A stretch of DNA of 64,000 nucleotides, taken from Rhizobium sp. BK313. Lineage in GTDB: Bacteria > Pseudomonadota > Alphaproteobacteria > Rhizobiales > Rhizobiaceae. A program made the position numbers and the translations under genes. Every line of letters starts with the position of its first letter. Positions within the stretch are counted from its first letter, which is position 1. Positions 7,048-15,445 of the stretch are shown one piece after another. Below the pieces are notes generated by a model. That model was not told the DNA's origin, searched no databases, and saw nothing but the letters and a program-made list of their open reading frames with translations. The stretch spans positions 620,001 to 684,000 of the forward strand of contig NZ_JACHZQ010000004.1 in NCBI RefSeq assembly GCF_014193655.1, read 5' to 3'.

Positions 7048-8916
7048 CTAAAGTGCGCGCAGGGCGTTGAAGATAACCGCGACGTCGATAACTTCCTGCA
7101 ACAGCGCCCCCTGCACCGGTGTCAGATATCCGAGGCTCGCGACAATCATAGCTATGACCGAAAGCCCGATTCCCGAGTAGACGCTCTGAAGGGCGATCGT
7201 CCGGGATCGGCGCGCTATCTCCAGCGAGGCTGCAATGTGTCGAAGGTCATTGCGCAACAAGACCACGTCTGCTGCTTCCGCTGCTGCAGCAAGATTTCGC
7301 TGGCCAACGGCAACGCCGACATCGGCAGCAGCCAGCGCCGGCGCATCGTTGACACCGTCGCCGATCATCATCACGCGACCGTGCTTTCCTTCCATTTTAA
7401 CGGTTTCCACCTTTTCGATCGGCGTGAGCTCCGCCTTCACGGCATCAAGACGAAGAACTTTACCGATTGCACTAGCGACTTCCATCCTGTCGCCGGTGGC
7501 AAGAGTGAAGCGCTTGACACCCGACTGTCGAAGGCAGTCAATCGCTGCCGAGGCGTCGTTTCGTATCGGATCCTCAAGGACAATCGTACCGGCACATGTT
7601 CCGTCGACTGCCACATAACTCATGGCTGAACGTCTAGCGCTTCCCAGGGGGCGAGCAACGAGCTTCGTCTTCGCAGCGATGAAATTCCAACCGCCGACTG
7701 CGACCTTGCGATTGCCAACAAACCCCTCAATGCCCTCTCCTGGCACTTCCTTGACCGTTATGGGCTTCGAAAGCCTGAGACCGCGTTTCTTCGCCTCCTC
7801 GACGATGGTGCGACCGATCGTATGTGCGGACGCCTGGTCCAAAGATGCCGCAAGGGCAAGCAGTTCATCGGGATCCCGACTTGTCTCAATCCGGGTGACG
7901 GTCGGCTCTCCGGTGGTCAGAGTACCTGTCTTGTCGAAGACGACGACCGTGATTGCCGCCAGGGCTTCTAGAGCGCTCGCACCTTTGATCAGGATACCGG
8001 TTCGCGCAGCTTTCGACATTCCAGCCACGAGGGCGACGGGAACAGCAAGAATGAGGGGGCAAGGAGTCGCAACGACGAGCACTGCGACAATCCTGGCCGG
8101 ATCACCTGAGAAGAATGCAGCAAGCCCGGCAATTGCGAGAGTCAATGCAAGGAAGGCAAGTGAATAGCGATCAGCCAGTCTGGACATGTGCGCCTTGGAG
8201 CTTCGCGCCTGCGTGACCAGGCGAACAATGCCGGCATAGGTGCTCTCGGCCGCCGAACAAACTGCAATCATTTCGAAGGCATCGCCAACATTGGATGCAC
8301 CGCTCATGATCATCTGACTCGGATCCCGCCGCATAGGCGAGGACTCGCCGGTTAAAGCTGCCTCATTCAAGACGGCGAGTCCGCTCTCGATATGGCCGTC
8401 GACCGGGATCAGATCGCCTGTGCGAATGAGAAGCCTATCGCCGGCGACGACCTGGGCGATGGGAACATCCGACAGACCCGCATCAGTGATCCGCAGAGCC
8501 ACGCGCGGCGCTCGCGACAGAAGCTCCGTCATCCCACTCTCCGCTCGCTTTTGAGCATAACTTTCCAGAAATTGTCCCCCGGCATACATCACGGCGATGA
8601 TTGCGCTTGCAAAATATTCACCGAACCAAAGTGCCGCACTCATGGAGAGAGCCGCGATGATATCCAGGCCGAATTCGCCTTTGCGCAAGCTAAAGACAAC
8701 CTCGGTCACAAGCGCGAGCAAAACGACGACCGCTCCACCAATCAGAGTCAAGACTGACCAGGAAGAAACGCTAAACCACTGCAATAGCGTACCAGCTGCA
8801 AGACCAACGGCCGCTAAGACAAGGAGCAGTGTTGGCCGGGCTCGCAGGATCAGAGAAAGGACGGTGGGCCCTTGGCCAGAGGCGGCTGTCTCTACGGGGT
8901 CGACGACCTCACGCAT
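7048..8916 (-). CDS. P1B-type heavy-metal translocating ATPase, no N-terminal metal domain
   Basis: 622-residue inner-membrane pump. Motifs in order: TGES (LTGESSPMRR), the membrane metal site TPCPL, the phosphorylation motif DKTGTLT, and the hinge GDGVNDAPALA. There is no GMTCxxC N-terminal domain. The nucleotide-domain SEHP signature of P1B pumps is replaced by SAHTIG. The ion is therefore uncertain. The start at 8916 lies inside the end of the small upstream frame (8-base overlap), implying coupling; a longer TTG-started frame to 9057 is possible. It is the last gene of the BON-hypothetical-USP operon. Confidence 0.88.
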   Translation of the reverse strand: MREVVDPVETAASGQGPTVLSLILRARPTLLLVLAAVGLAAGTLLQWFSVSSWSVLTLIGGAVVVLLALVTEVVFSLRKGEFGLDIIAALSMSAALWFGEYFASAIIAVMYAGGQFLESYAQKRAESGMTELLSRAPRVALRITDAGLSDVPIAQVVAGDRLLIRTGDLIPVDGHIESGLAVLNEAALTGESSPMRRDPSQMIMSGASNVGDAFEMIAVCSAAESTYAGIVRLVTQARSSKAHMSRLADRYSLAFLALTLAIAGLAAFFSGDPARIVAVLVVATPCPLILAVPVALVAGMSKAARTGILIKGASALEALAAITVVVFDKTGTLTTGEPTVTRIETSRDPDELLALAASLDQASAHTIGRTIVEEAKKRGLRLSKPITVKEVPGEGIEGFVGNRKVAVGGWNFIAAKTKLVARPLGSARRSAMSYVAVDGTCAGTIVLEDPIRNDASAAIDCLRQSGVKRFTLATGDRMEVASAIGKVLRLDAVKAELTPIEKVETVKMEGKHGRVMMIGDGVNDAPALAAADVGVAVGQRNLAAAAEAADVVLLRNDLRHIAASLEIARRSRTIALQSVYSGIGLSVIAMIVASLGYLTPVQGALLQEVIDVAVIFNALRAL

Positions 8917-9085
8917 GAGCTTGTTCGGCGCTGTCGGATTCGGCGGGGACGCCAATGTCTCTATCAAGAACAACACGGCTGGATATGCGATCGGCGCCAT
9001 CATCATCAGTGAACATTCGGCCGAGATCGTTTGCGATGGCGCCCCGCCGCTTCTCAAAGCAGTATTCGATACCTTCAGTCTTCAT
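8909..9085 (-). CDS. Small hypothetical protein coupled between USP and ATPase genes
   Basis: 58-residue frame beginning MKTEGIEYCFEKRRG and rich in Asp/Arg. GAGGCG lies seven bases before its ATG. It overlaps the upstream USP stop by 11 bases and the ATPase start by 8 bases, the spacing expected of translational coupling. It has no recognisable domain or membrane segment. It could instead be a chance frame, but the double overlap favours a real gene. Confidence 0.45.
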   Translation of the reverse strand: MKTEGIEYCFEKRRGAIANDLGRMFTDDDGADRISSRVVLDRDIGVPAESDSAEQAHA

Positions 9086-9509
9086 TGCTTCGCCTCGGAA
9101 TAATCCGATCGACGTGCACGCAACATTTTGCATGGTGCATAATGTGGTCGACGGTGGATCCGAAGACGCGATCGAGGATGTCGGAGGCGTGGGCGGCGAC
9201 GACGATCAAATCAGCTTTGGTTTCAGCGGCAATTGCCAGGATGGTATCGGCGGCACGGCCTGTGCGAACATGGATAAGTGCAGGAACCGACAGCTGCTTG
9301 CAGAGCAGTGACAGCTTTTTTTCGGCCTCATCGATCACCGAGACAGCCCAGTCGTCTGGTCCTTGACTAACAAGCGAAGGAAAACGCTCCACGACATGAA
9401 CCACATGCAAGCTTCCATCGGTGTCGAGAAGCGCCTGAGCCGTGCGAACCAGATGCTCGGCCCTTTCTCGTGATCCAAGGCCCACTGCGCAAACGATTGT
9501 CTTATACAT
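9075..9509 (-). CDS. Single-domain universal stress protein
   Basis: 144 residues, one UspA domain. It begins YKTIVCAVGLGSRERA and ends with the loop AHASDILDRVFGSTVDHI, which keeps the GS(T) end of the ATP-binding loop but not the first glycines. GAGGTG lies before the ATG. It is the third gene of the operon that starts at 10540 and overlaps the small frame that precedes the P-type ATPase. Confidence 0.9.
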   Translation of the reverse strand: MYKTIVCAVGLGSRERAEHLVRTAQALLDTDGSLHVVHVVERFPSLVSQGPDDWAVSVIDEAEKKLSLLCKQLSVPALIHVRTGRAADTILAIAAETKADLIVVAAHASDILDRVFGSTVDHIMHHAKCCVHVDRIIPRRSNED

Positions 9510-9517
9510 GTTTCACC

Positions 9518-9820
9518 TCAGAAGAGATCTTTGCCGCTTCTTCCGACAAATTCGGTTCGAAATCCGAGCGCACGTGCTTCTTTGAGAAATTGGTCTGCAC
9601 TCAGTATATCCACTTTGAAGCTGTCGCTTAAACTTTGGCCGAGAGGACTGCACAATTCGTTATGAACCCACGCACGGGCGCTAGGTGACAGGACCGTAAT
9701 TTGCCATTCGTTGTTCGCTGTTTGGTCGAGGCAAAAGTCACAGTCCCGGTGATGATGCGGGAGGGAGTACCCGGCACCTGCAAGAAGTGCTTCGCCTGTT
9801 CGCGTATAAGTCGCGCTCAT
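9518..9820 (-). CDS. Hypothetical protein
   Basis: 100 residues, not recognised. The N-terminal half holds a His/Cys-rich patch, HHHRDCDFC, that could bind metal; the rest is soluble. It lies eight bases before the USP start and 72 bases after the three-BON gene on the same strand, so it is read as part of a BON-hypothetical-USP-small frame-ATPase operon. Confidence 0.6.
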   Translation of the reverse strand: MSATYTRTGEALLAGAGYSLPHHHRDCDFCLDQTANNEWQITVLSPSARAWVHNELCSPLGQSLSDSFKVDILSADQFLKEARALGFRTEFVGRSGKDLF

Positions 9821-9892
9821 AGTTGTTGCATCCGTCTTCGCATCTTGATGCGGCGACAGCCTCTGTCTGCCGCGACATTTGTCGAAATCTGC

Positions 9893-10540
9893 TCAACCAA
9901 TGGACAGCTGATCATCGAGCGTGGTGACACCCGGAGCCGACCATGCCGCGCGTTCGGCCGTATACCGTTCAGACCAAGTCTTGACCCTGCCTTTCAAGGT
10001 AACCTTGCCGCCGGAGACATCGACATGAATTGCCTTCGCCTCAAGTTCGGCATTACGCTCCAAAGCATTCTCGATGCGCTTCTTGACGTCCGCCGCGCTG
10101 ACGCGGGGAGCGACTTCAACGAGGTTCGAAACGCTGACAACGCCGGCAAGGTCTCTGACCGCATCAGCAGCGGCATTCTTCTGGTATTGCCATTCGACCT
10201 TGCCGGTGAGGGTAACAACGCCTTTGCGCACCCGGACCTGCACGGCTTCCTTCGGAATGGAGACATTCCAATCCAACATCTTGACTACGCGTCGAGCAAT
10301 GTCGTCATTGTCGGTCTTCCTCGCGCCAAAAAAGCGCACTTCAATCTCCTGGGCTATACCGCGAATACCCTTCATGCGCTTGGCAACGCGCTCGGCAGCT
10401 TCCTTCTCCGCGCATGTGCTGACGTGTCCAGTGAGGGTGACGATCCCATTGTCCGCAGTCACGCCAATATTGGCAGCATCAACGCTCGGCTCAAATTCGA
10501 GTTTGTCCAGGATACTCTGTCTCAGAGTGATGTCGTCCAT
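9893..10540 (-). CDS. Three-BON-domain protein
   Basis: 215 residues made almost wholly of three BON repeats (about 3-75, 78-145 and 147-215), each with the pattern 'V.V..G.VTLTG.V', for example NGIVTLTGHV, KGVVTLTGKV and GGKVTLKGRV. BON domains in the family bind membranes or lipids. No signal peptide is visible, so a cytoplasmic stress-type member is likely. The start at 10540 is chosen because GGAG lies eight bases upstream, and because the longer frame to 10597 would begin inside the FixK-type box. Confidence 0.88.
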   Translation of the reverse strand: MDDITLRQSILDKLEFEPSVDAANIGVTADNGIVTLTGHVSTCAEKEAAERVAKRMKGIRGIAQEIEVRFFGARKTDNDDIARRVVKMLDWNVSIPKEAVQVRVRKGVVTLTGKVEWQYQKNAAADAVRDLAGVVSVSNLVEVAPRVSAADVKKRIENALERNAELEAKAIHVDVSGGKVTLKGRVKTWSERYTAERAAWSAPGVTTLDDQLSIG

Positions 10541-10596
10541 AACCCGCTCCGGTTCTCTCAACGGAAGAACGATATGATCGGTCAGGCGATGCAACA

Positions 10597-10610
10597 TTGA
10601 TTATGGTCAA
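10597..10610. promoter_or_regulatory. FixK/FNR-type box upstream of BON-USP-ATPase operon
   Basis: TTGAT-TATG-GTCAA, centred 63 bp before the BON-protein ATG at 10540. Confidence 0.7.
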
Positions 10611-10740
10611 TAAACCGAGGCAACAGTTTAACGCTGATCGAAAGCGACGGCCAAGGAGATCCTTGCTTGCTGCAGTAGAAATGGATCGAGGCAGACGGCT
10701 GGGAGGTCGGGCCTTGCGCTTTGGGCTCTCCGATCATCAC

Positions 10741-10768
10741 GATGCGACAATACTATCCCAGTCGCATC
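10741..10768. repeat. Perfect 8-bp inverted repeat
   Basis: GATGCGAC and GTCGCATC flank a 12-base loop. There is no T run, so it is not an obvious terminator. It lies where a minus-strand transcript driven by the box at 10806-10819 would begin. The rest of 10611-10848 shows no credible gene. Confidence 0.5.
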
Positions 10769-10805
10769 GGCCTCCGGTCTGGTTCAATATCTTGTTCGAG
10801 CTTAT

Positions 10806-10819
10806 TTGACTCCGGTCAA
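10806..10819. promoter_or_regulatory. Orphan FixK/FNR-type box
   Basis: TTGAC-TCCG-GTCAA is a perfectly symmetrical site. No protein gene starts at the usual distance on either strand. It may drive a small RNA or a very short gene. Confidence 0.5.
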
Positions 10820-10848
10820 AGCGTTTCTTTCAGCTCGAGCAGATGGCG

Positions 10849-10959
10849 CTACGACTTGTAATCTTCTTGCCGTAGTCGCGTTGCAGGTTTGATCAAAATA
10901 ACCCCAAGCACCCCGATCATCACTAAGAACGAAACAGAGAGCAGGAGATGATCAGCCAT
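10849..10959 (-). CDS. Putative small single-span membrane protein
   Basis: A 36-residue frame: a short N-terminus, one hydrophobic helix (LLLSVSFLVMIGVLGVILI), then a basic tail ending RQEDYKS. The ribosome site is weak. It lies 80 bp downstream of the kinase gene on the same strand. It resembles KdpF/CcoS-like small proteins only in general shape. It could be the tail of a lost membrane protein. Confidence 0.35.
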   Translation of the reverse strand: MADHLLLSVSFLVMIGVLGVILIKPATRLRQEDYKS

Positions 10960-11039
10960 CCCGCGTCGCGATGAACCAAATCGGCTCCGAAGCCCAAGAT
11001 GTGTAGAAATGTTCGTCAATCAAATATGTCAGAGACAAT

Positions 11040-12584
11040 TCATGCCCGCACCGCGGCCGTCTCAGAGAGGGCCTTCGCCAAAATCTCCTCGCAAATGAAC
11101 TTGACGCTCTGCGACGCATCCATTTTGCGCCATGCAATGTTATCAAAACGGCGCGCTAGCTGCATTTCCAAAACTTCGATATTTGCGTCCGAAGGGCCGC
11201 CTCGCCGAACGGACACTCGCTTCCAAAGCAATGCGGGATCGGCTTCAAGCCAGATACCATCGAATTGAACGTTTCGGTGACGTGCCGTCGCTTCAATTGC
11301 ATTTCTGTGGTCGAGATCGTCAAAGACGGCATCGGCAACAACGCATCCGCCGTCGGCAAGGATAATGTCGGTGCGCAGAACCATCTCCGCATAGACCTTT
11401 TTGGATATTTCTGGCCGATAAGCAGCCTTCGGGAGATGCGTTTCGGCAGATACACCGTGCATGGCTTTACGAACGCGATCACTTTCGACAATCCGGGCTC
11501 CCGGCGGCACGCCAACGTGGGGAGCAAGCGCTTCCGCAACCGTTGTTTTGCCGGACCCACTCAGTCCGCCAAGGGCGATCAGGCGTGATGCCTTTGTTTC
11601 GAGCAGTTCTCTTGCCAAATCGAAGTAGCGTCGGGCTTCAGCGGACAACTCGTCTTTATTCGCCGTTGCGGTTTCGGCTTGGGTCGCTGTGACATGGGCC
11701 CTGACGGCAGCGCGGACAGCAAGGAAGAAGGGCAGAAGGATAAATCCGTCCTCATTGTCGGACTCGTCGAAATAGCGGTTCGCAACGAGATTGGCATGAT
11801 GTTGATGGCCTTCATACCAGAGGTCCATAAGAAGAAAGGCGAGGTCGTAGAGAACATCGACCGTGGCGATCTCATCATTGAACTCAATGCAGTCAAATAG
11901 GCGCGGCCGGCCGTCAAGAAGGCAAATATTTCGCAGATGCAGATCGCCGTGACAACGCCTCACCTTCCCTGCCGCGCTACGTTCCCGCAATCGTTCCCAA
12001 TGCTGTTTAAGCACGTCTCGAAAAAGCTGACTGAATACCGCGACCTCATGCTCGGCGAACACAGTGCTGGTCGCGAATCCAGCATCGTTGATGGCCAGAA
12101 CAGTTTCCATCTGAACGGCGCCGTCCAGGCCCTGAGCGACCACGGCATCTTGGTGGAAGCGAACGATCATCCGAGCAGTTGACGTCATGAGATCATCTGT
12201 AAGCCTGTTGGCGATCGCTAGCCTATCGAATAGGAGATCCTGATCGAAGCGAACCATTTCGACGACGGCGTCGATGCACTCGCCTTCCTCGCCAAAACAA
12301 ACGGTCCCGCTGTCGTCTTTAACCAGCGTCTTGACGTCGAGATAGAGCCCGGGCGCGGTCAGGCTGTTTAGCTCTAACTCCTTGCGACATGCGTTCAAAC
12401 GCAGAGCTGCGGTTGAGAAGTCGACATAAGGAAGTTTCACTGCCTTTTTCATTTTGTAGGCGCGGTCGCCCGCTAAGAAGATTCGTGAAATATGCGTTTC
12501 GATCACCTCTACAGCCGAGCCCACACCGTAGGATTTCGGATCGCTTAGAAAGGCTATGGCCGCGTACTGGTCGTCGACAATCAT
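11040..12584 (-). CDS. Fused aminoglycoside-phosphotransferase-like / AAA kinase protein
   Basis: 514 residues. The N-terminal two thirds are APH-like, with the catalytic-loop motif CHGDLHLRNICLLDG and the DFG-equivalent LFDCIEFND. The C-terminal third is a P-loop kinase (AAA_33) with Walker A GLSGSGKTTVAEAL. Proteins of this fused family are widespread but their substrate is unknown; antibiotic resistance should not be assumed. The start at 12584 (GAGAAG upstream) replaces a longer TTG-started frame that begins inside the FixK box at 12733-12746. Confidence 0.85.
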   Translation of the reverse strand: MIVDDQYAAIAFLSDPKSYGVGSAVEVIETHISRIFLAGDRAYKMKKAVKLPYVDFSTAALRLNACRKELELNSLTAPGLYLDVKTLVKDDSGTVCFGEEGECIDAVVEMVRFDQDLLFDRLAIANRLTDDLMTSTARMIVRFHQDAVVAQGLDGAVQMETVLAINDAGFATSTVFAEHEVAVFSQLFRDVLKQHWERLRERSAAGKVRRCHGDLHLRNICLLDGRPRLFDCIEFNDEIATVDVLYDLAFLLMDLWYEGHQHHANLVANRYFDESDNEDGFILLPFFLAVRAAVRAHVTATQAETATANKDELSAEARRYFDLARELLETKASRLIALGGLSGSGKTTVAEALAPHVGVPPGARIVESDRVRKAMHGVSAETHLPKAAYRPEISKKVYAEMVLRTDIILADGGCVVADAVFDDLDHRNAIEATARHRNVQFDGIWLEADPALLWKRVSVRRGGPSDANIEVLEMQLARRFDNIAWRKMDASQSVKFICEEILAKALSETAAVRA

Positions 12585-12732
12585 TGCTGCTTCTCGTCTT
12601 TGCCAGACATTCCCAAATCGAACCACCGCCTCCCCACTCTCCCCCAAAAGGCGGTGAGGCGGCGGCCCGATAACCCCATCGGAACAATACCTCTGAGGCG
12701 CCTTTACCAAATCATATCCGACCGTGGACGCA

Positions 12733-12746
12733 TTGATGAGGATCAA
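12733..12746. promoter_or_regulatory. FixK/FNR-type box shared by kinase and cysQ-like genes
   Basis: TTGAT-GAGG-ATCAA is a perfect consensus between two divergent genes. It is centred 155 bp from the kinase ATG and about 60 bp from the preferred cysQ-like ATG at 12799. Confidence 0.7.
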
Positions 12747-12798
12747 GGTGCCTGCTTCCCTTGCACTTAGGATGTGGCGTTCAAGCTCATGCGCGGAG

Positions 12799-13620
12799 AT
12801 GCAAGTGCCCCACCAGTCGCGAGAATTGTTGATTCAAGCTCTATTGCCATCCGTTCGCCTTGCGGGCGACGTCGCAATGATGCGGTGGAAGGCTGCAGGT
12901 CAGGTGATGACAAAGCCAGACGGGTCACCTGTTACCACGGCCGATTTTGAGATCAACACGCTATTGTGCAAAGCCTGCCAACAACTCGCTCCAGATATTC
13001 CAATTCTAAGCGAAGAGAATTCTGGCTCCTTGCCGGCCGTTGATGGCCCAATGTTCGTTATCGATCCGATCGACGGAACCAAGGAATTCATTGCTGGCAG
13101 AAAAGACTTCACAATCAACATCGCTTTGATCGAGAAATGCGCCCCGACTGCCGCAATCTTATACGCTCCGGCTCATCGCCGCCTTTTCTTTTCCGACGGT
13201 ATGGGACGAGCGTTCGAGGAAGATCGAAAGGGCGGTCGCCGACAGCTTCCCCCTCTCAGAAGATCCAGCAAACCCCCACGTATTGTCGTCAGCCGTTCCC
13301 ACCCGGACGAGAGGACGCGCTTGCTGTTGCGCAAGCTTGGACCATCGTCAGTCCGACATCTTGGATCCTCATTGAAGTTCGCCCTCATTGCCACTGGTGA
13401 AGCAGATTTTTATCCGCGTTTGTCGTCGACAATGGTCTGGGACTGCGCGGCAGGCCAAGCCCTGATCGGCGCCGTGGGGGGTGTGGTTTTACGACCGGAC
13501 GGCAAACAACTTAGGTACCATCTTGAAGAGGGACAGGTAATCGAGGGCTTTGTGGCCAGCGCAACCGCGGAACTTGCTCTGGCTGCGGTCGACATCGTTG
13601 AATCACTGCCGGTTAACTGA
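12799..13620 (+). CDS. cysQ: 3'(2'),5'-bisphosphate nucleotidase (CysQ-like)
   Basis: 273-residue Mg-dependent phosphatase of the inositol monophosphatase superfamily. CysQ members hydrolyse PAP/PAPS from sulfate assimilation. Metal-site motifs are present: a Glu in LSEENSG, DPIDGTKEF, and WDCAAGQAL near the C-terminus. The exact start is unclear: ATG codons at 12772 and 12799 both have a poorly spaced purine-rich site. Its divergence from the kinase around a FixK-type box suggests oxygen control, which is unusual for a sulfur-cycle enzyme. Another substrate of the superfamily cannot be excluded. Confidence 0.85.
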   Translation: MQVPHQSRELLIQALLPSVRLAGDVAMMRWKAAGQVMTKPDGSPVTTADFEINTLLCKACQQLAPDIPILSEENSGSLPAVDGPMFVIDPIDGTKEFIAGRKDFTINIALIEKCAPTAAILYAPAHRRLFFSDGMGRAFEEDRKGGRRQLPPLRRSSKPPRIVVSRSHPDERTRLLLRKLGPSSVRHLGSSLKFALIATGEADFYPRLSSTMVWDCAAGQALIGAVGGVVLRPDGKQLRYHLEEGQVIEGFVASATAELALAAVDIVESLPVN

Positions 13621-13621
13621 G

Positions 13622-13637
13622 ATTCGATTAATCGAAT
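13622..13637. repeat. 16-bp perfect palindrome
   Basis: ATTCGATTAATCGAAT lies immediately after the cysQ-like stop, in the gap before the convergent protease gene. It has no T tract; function unknown. Confidence 0.4.
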
Positions 13638-13779
13638 TTCGCTAGGAAACGTCTTCAATCTCTGCGTCCTGTTCTCGGCGGTCGCCGCGCGATAGAGCAG
13701 CCCGTTGCATCAATCGACCAACAACCGTCGGTGAGCTTCAGCCCGAATGAGCGGCGGAATTCTTGCCATCTGTTGATGG

Positions 13780-15189
13780 TCACTTCACGATCAGGAAACG
13801 CACATGTCCGTCGCGGAAAATGCCCAACAAAAGCAGATCTTTTTCGTTCTGCGTGAGCGCCGCAATCATCTGCGGTGAATTGACCGGCTTCTGGTCAACA
13901 CTAACAATGACGTCTCCCGCCGTCAGGCCAGCTGCTGCAGCTTTGCTGCGATCACTTAGGGACTCGACAAAGGCACCTTCGACTTTGCCATAAGCGTCGG
14001 AGTCTGGCCCTAGCATCTGTAAGGTAACAAGCGCCAGCAACCCATTCCCCTCAATCGCAATGGGCGACGATGGTTGTCTGCTAGGCAGGGCAGCCGCCAA
14101 CGTTACAATCAGATCCGCCTTCCCTGTGGGTCGGATGACCGACATTTTCACGGTTGTTCCAGGTGGGAACGCGGCGATCTTCATGCGAAGCTCGCTGGCG
14201 TTGTGGATCGGTGTCTCATTGATGGCGACGATGACATCGCCTGGCCTAATCCCAGCCTTTGCACCCGCGGAATCCGGGATGACTTCCCCCACCAGAGCAC
14301 CCGTTGACGATGTGATCGCGAGGGCCTGTTCAAAATCCGCATTGTTGTCTTGGATTGCAACACCGAGCTGACCGCGGCGAATTTCTCCATGTGCGATAAG
14401 TTGTTCCATGACATCCTTTGCCATGCTGACGGGTATGGCAAAACCAATGCCAATATTACCACCCGACGGTCCAAGTATGGCGCTGTTGATACCCACCAGT
14501 TCTCCATCAAGATTGACTAGAGCACCACCTGAATTACCGGGATTGATCGAAGCATCCGTCTGAATAAAGTTCTCGTAGCCATCGAGACCGAGTCCTGCGC
14601 GGCCAAGGGCGCTGACGATGCCGAATGTCACCGTTTGACCGAGCCCGAAGGGATTTCCAATGGCAACGACATAATCTCCGACCCGCAGCTTTGTCGAATC
14701 GCCCATGCGTGCGGCGGTCAAGCCAGACGCCTTAATTTGGATCAAGGCAAGATCGGTCTCCGGATCAACACCGGCTACGGTGCCTTCATAGGCATCGCCG
14801 TTGGCAAGCATCACGTCAATACCGGTGGCGTTTTCCACCACGTGATTGCTTGTTAGTATATATCCGTTCGTTCCATCGACGATCACGCCGGAACCTGTTG
14901 TCTGCGATCGGATTAAAGGCGCTGCATCCTCTATCGAACTGTCATCGTTCGGCTGCGCTTTTCCTTGCACGGCAATACTGACGACGCTCGGAACGACGCG
15001 CTCTACCATCGGCGCTAAAGATGGCTGCGTTATTTTCGAAGCATTGACGGAACTCACAATCGCAAAGAGGATAAAAGCCACCGAAAAACCCAGTTTTGCG
15101 AATGATGATCCAGACGGTCGGTGCGAACCCCAAAGTATCAGCCTGATGTTAGTGATTGCTTGCGTAGCAGCCCTTTCCATTACGTCCAT
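13780..15189 (-). CDS. DegP/HtrA-type periplasmic serine protease
   Basis: 469 residues. An N-terminal membrane anchor or signal (LGFSVAFILFAIVSSV) is followed by a trypsin-like domain with the triad His (TSNHVV), Asp (ETDLALI) and Ser (NPGNSGGAL), then two PDZ domains (about 285-370 and 380-469). It degrades or refolds damaged envelope proteins. GGAGAGG lies before the ATG at 15189. A FixK-type box is centred 61 bp upstream, so low-oxygen induction is inferred. Confidence 0.93.
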   Translation of the reverse strand: MDVMERAATQAITNIRLILWGSHRPSGSSFAKLGFSVAFILFAIVSSVNASKITQPSLAPMVERVVPSVVSIAVQGKAQPNDDSSIEDAAPLIRSQTTGSGVIVDGTNGYILTSNHVVENATGIDVMLANGDAYEGTVAGVDPETDLALIQIKASGLTAARMGDSTKLRVGDYVVAIGNPFGLGQTVTFGIVSALGRAGLGLDGYENFIQTDASINPGNSGGALVNLDGELVGINSAILGPSGGNIGIGFAIPVSMAKDVMEQLIAHGEIRRGQLGVAIQDNNADFEQALAITSSTGALVGEVIPDSAGAKAGIRPGDVIVAINETPIHNASELRMKIAAFPPGTTVKMSVIRPTGKADLIVTLAAALPSRQPSSPIAIEGNGLLALVTLQMLGPDSDAYGKVEGAFVESLSDRSKAAAAGLTAGDVIVSVDQKPVNSPQMIAALTQNEKDLLLLGIFRDGHVRFLIVK

Positions 15190-15243
15190 CGTGGCAATCC
15201 TCTCCTAGATTGGTCAGAATGGCAGCCAAAGAACGGGCTTACA

Positions 15244-15257
15244 TTGACATGGCTCAA
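15244..15257. promoter_or_regulatory. FixK/FNR-type box upstream of protease gene
   Basis: TTGAC-ATGG-CTCAA, centred 61.5 bp before the ATG at 15189. Confidence 0.6.
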
Positions 15258-15445
15258 TAAAGCTCCGTCGCTTAGTTTTGACCGTTCCGCAACGTCAGGC
15301 CTCGTCGCGCCGGTTTAAGTGCCGCGCAGAAGGCCCGAACAACGACGATCGGTGGAAAACGAAAGTGACGCGCGACATGGCTCTCCGAATGAAATGTGCA
15401 TACGTCGCATTGTCGCCCATGCTCACAGGAAATTGCTTGCCCGTC

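Noticed and set aside
7048..8916. Assignment of the P-type ATPase as FixI
   Set aside because: It lacks the N-terminal metal domain and has no fixG, fixH or fixS neighbours.
9701..10600. 299-codon plus-strand frame over the BON gene
   Set aside because: The minus-strand BON repeats are unmistakable; the plus frame is a shadow.
10600..10740. 50-codon minus-strand frame downstream of the orphan FixK box
   Set aside because: No ribosome site, unlike a protein in composition, and it runs through the BON-operon FixK box.
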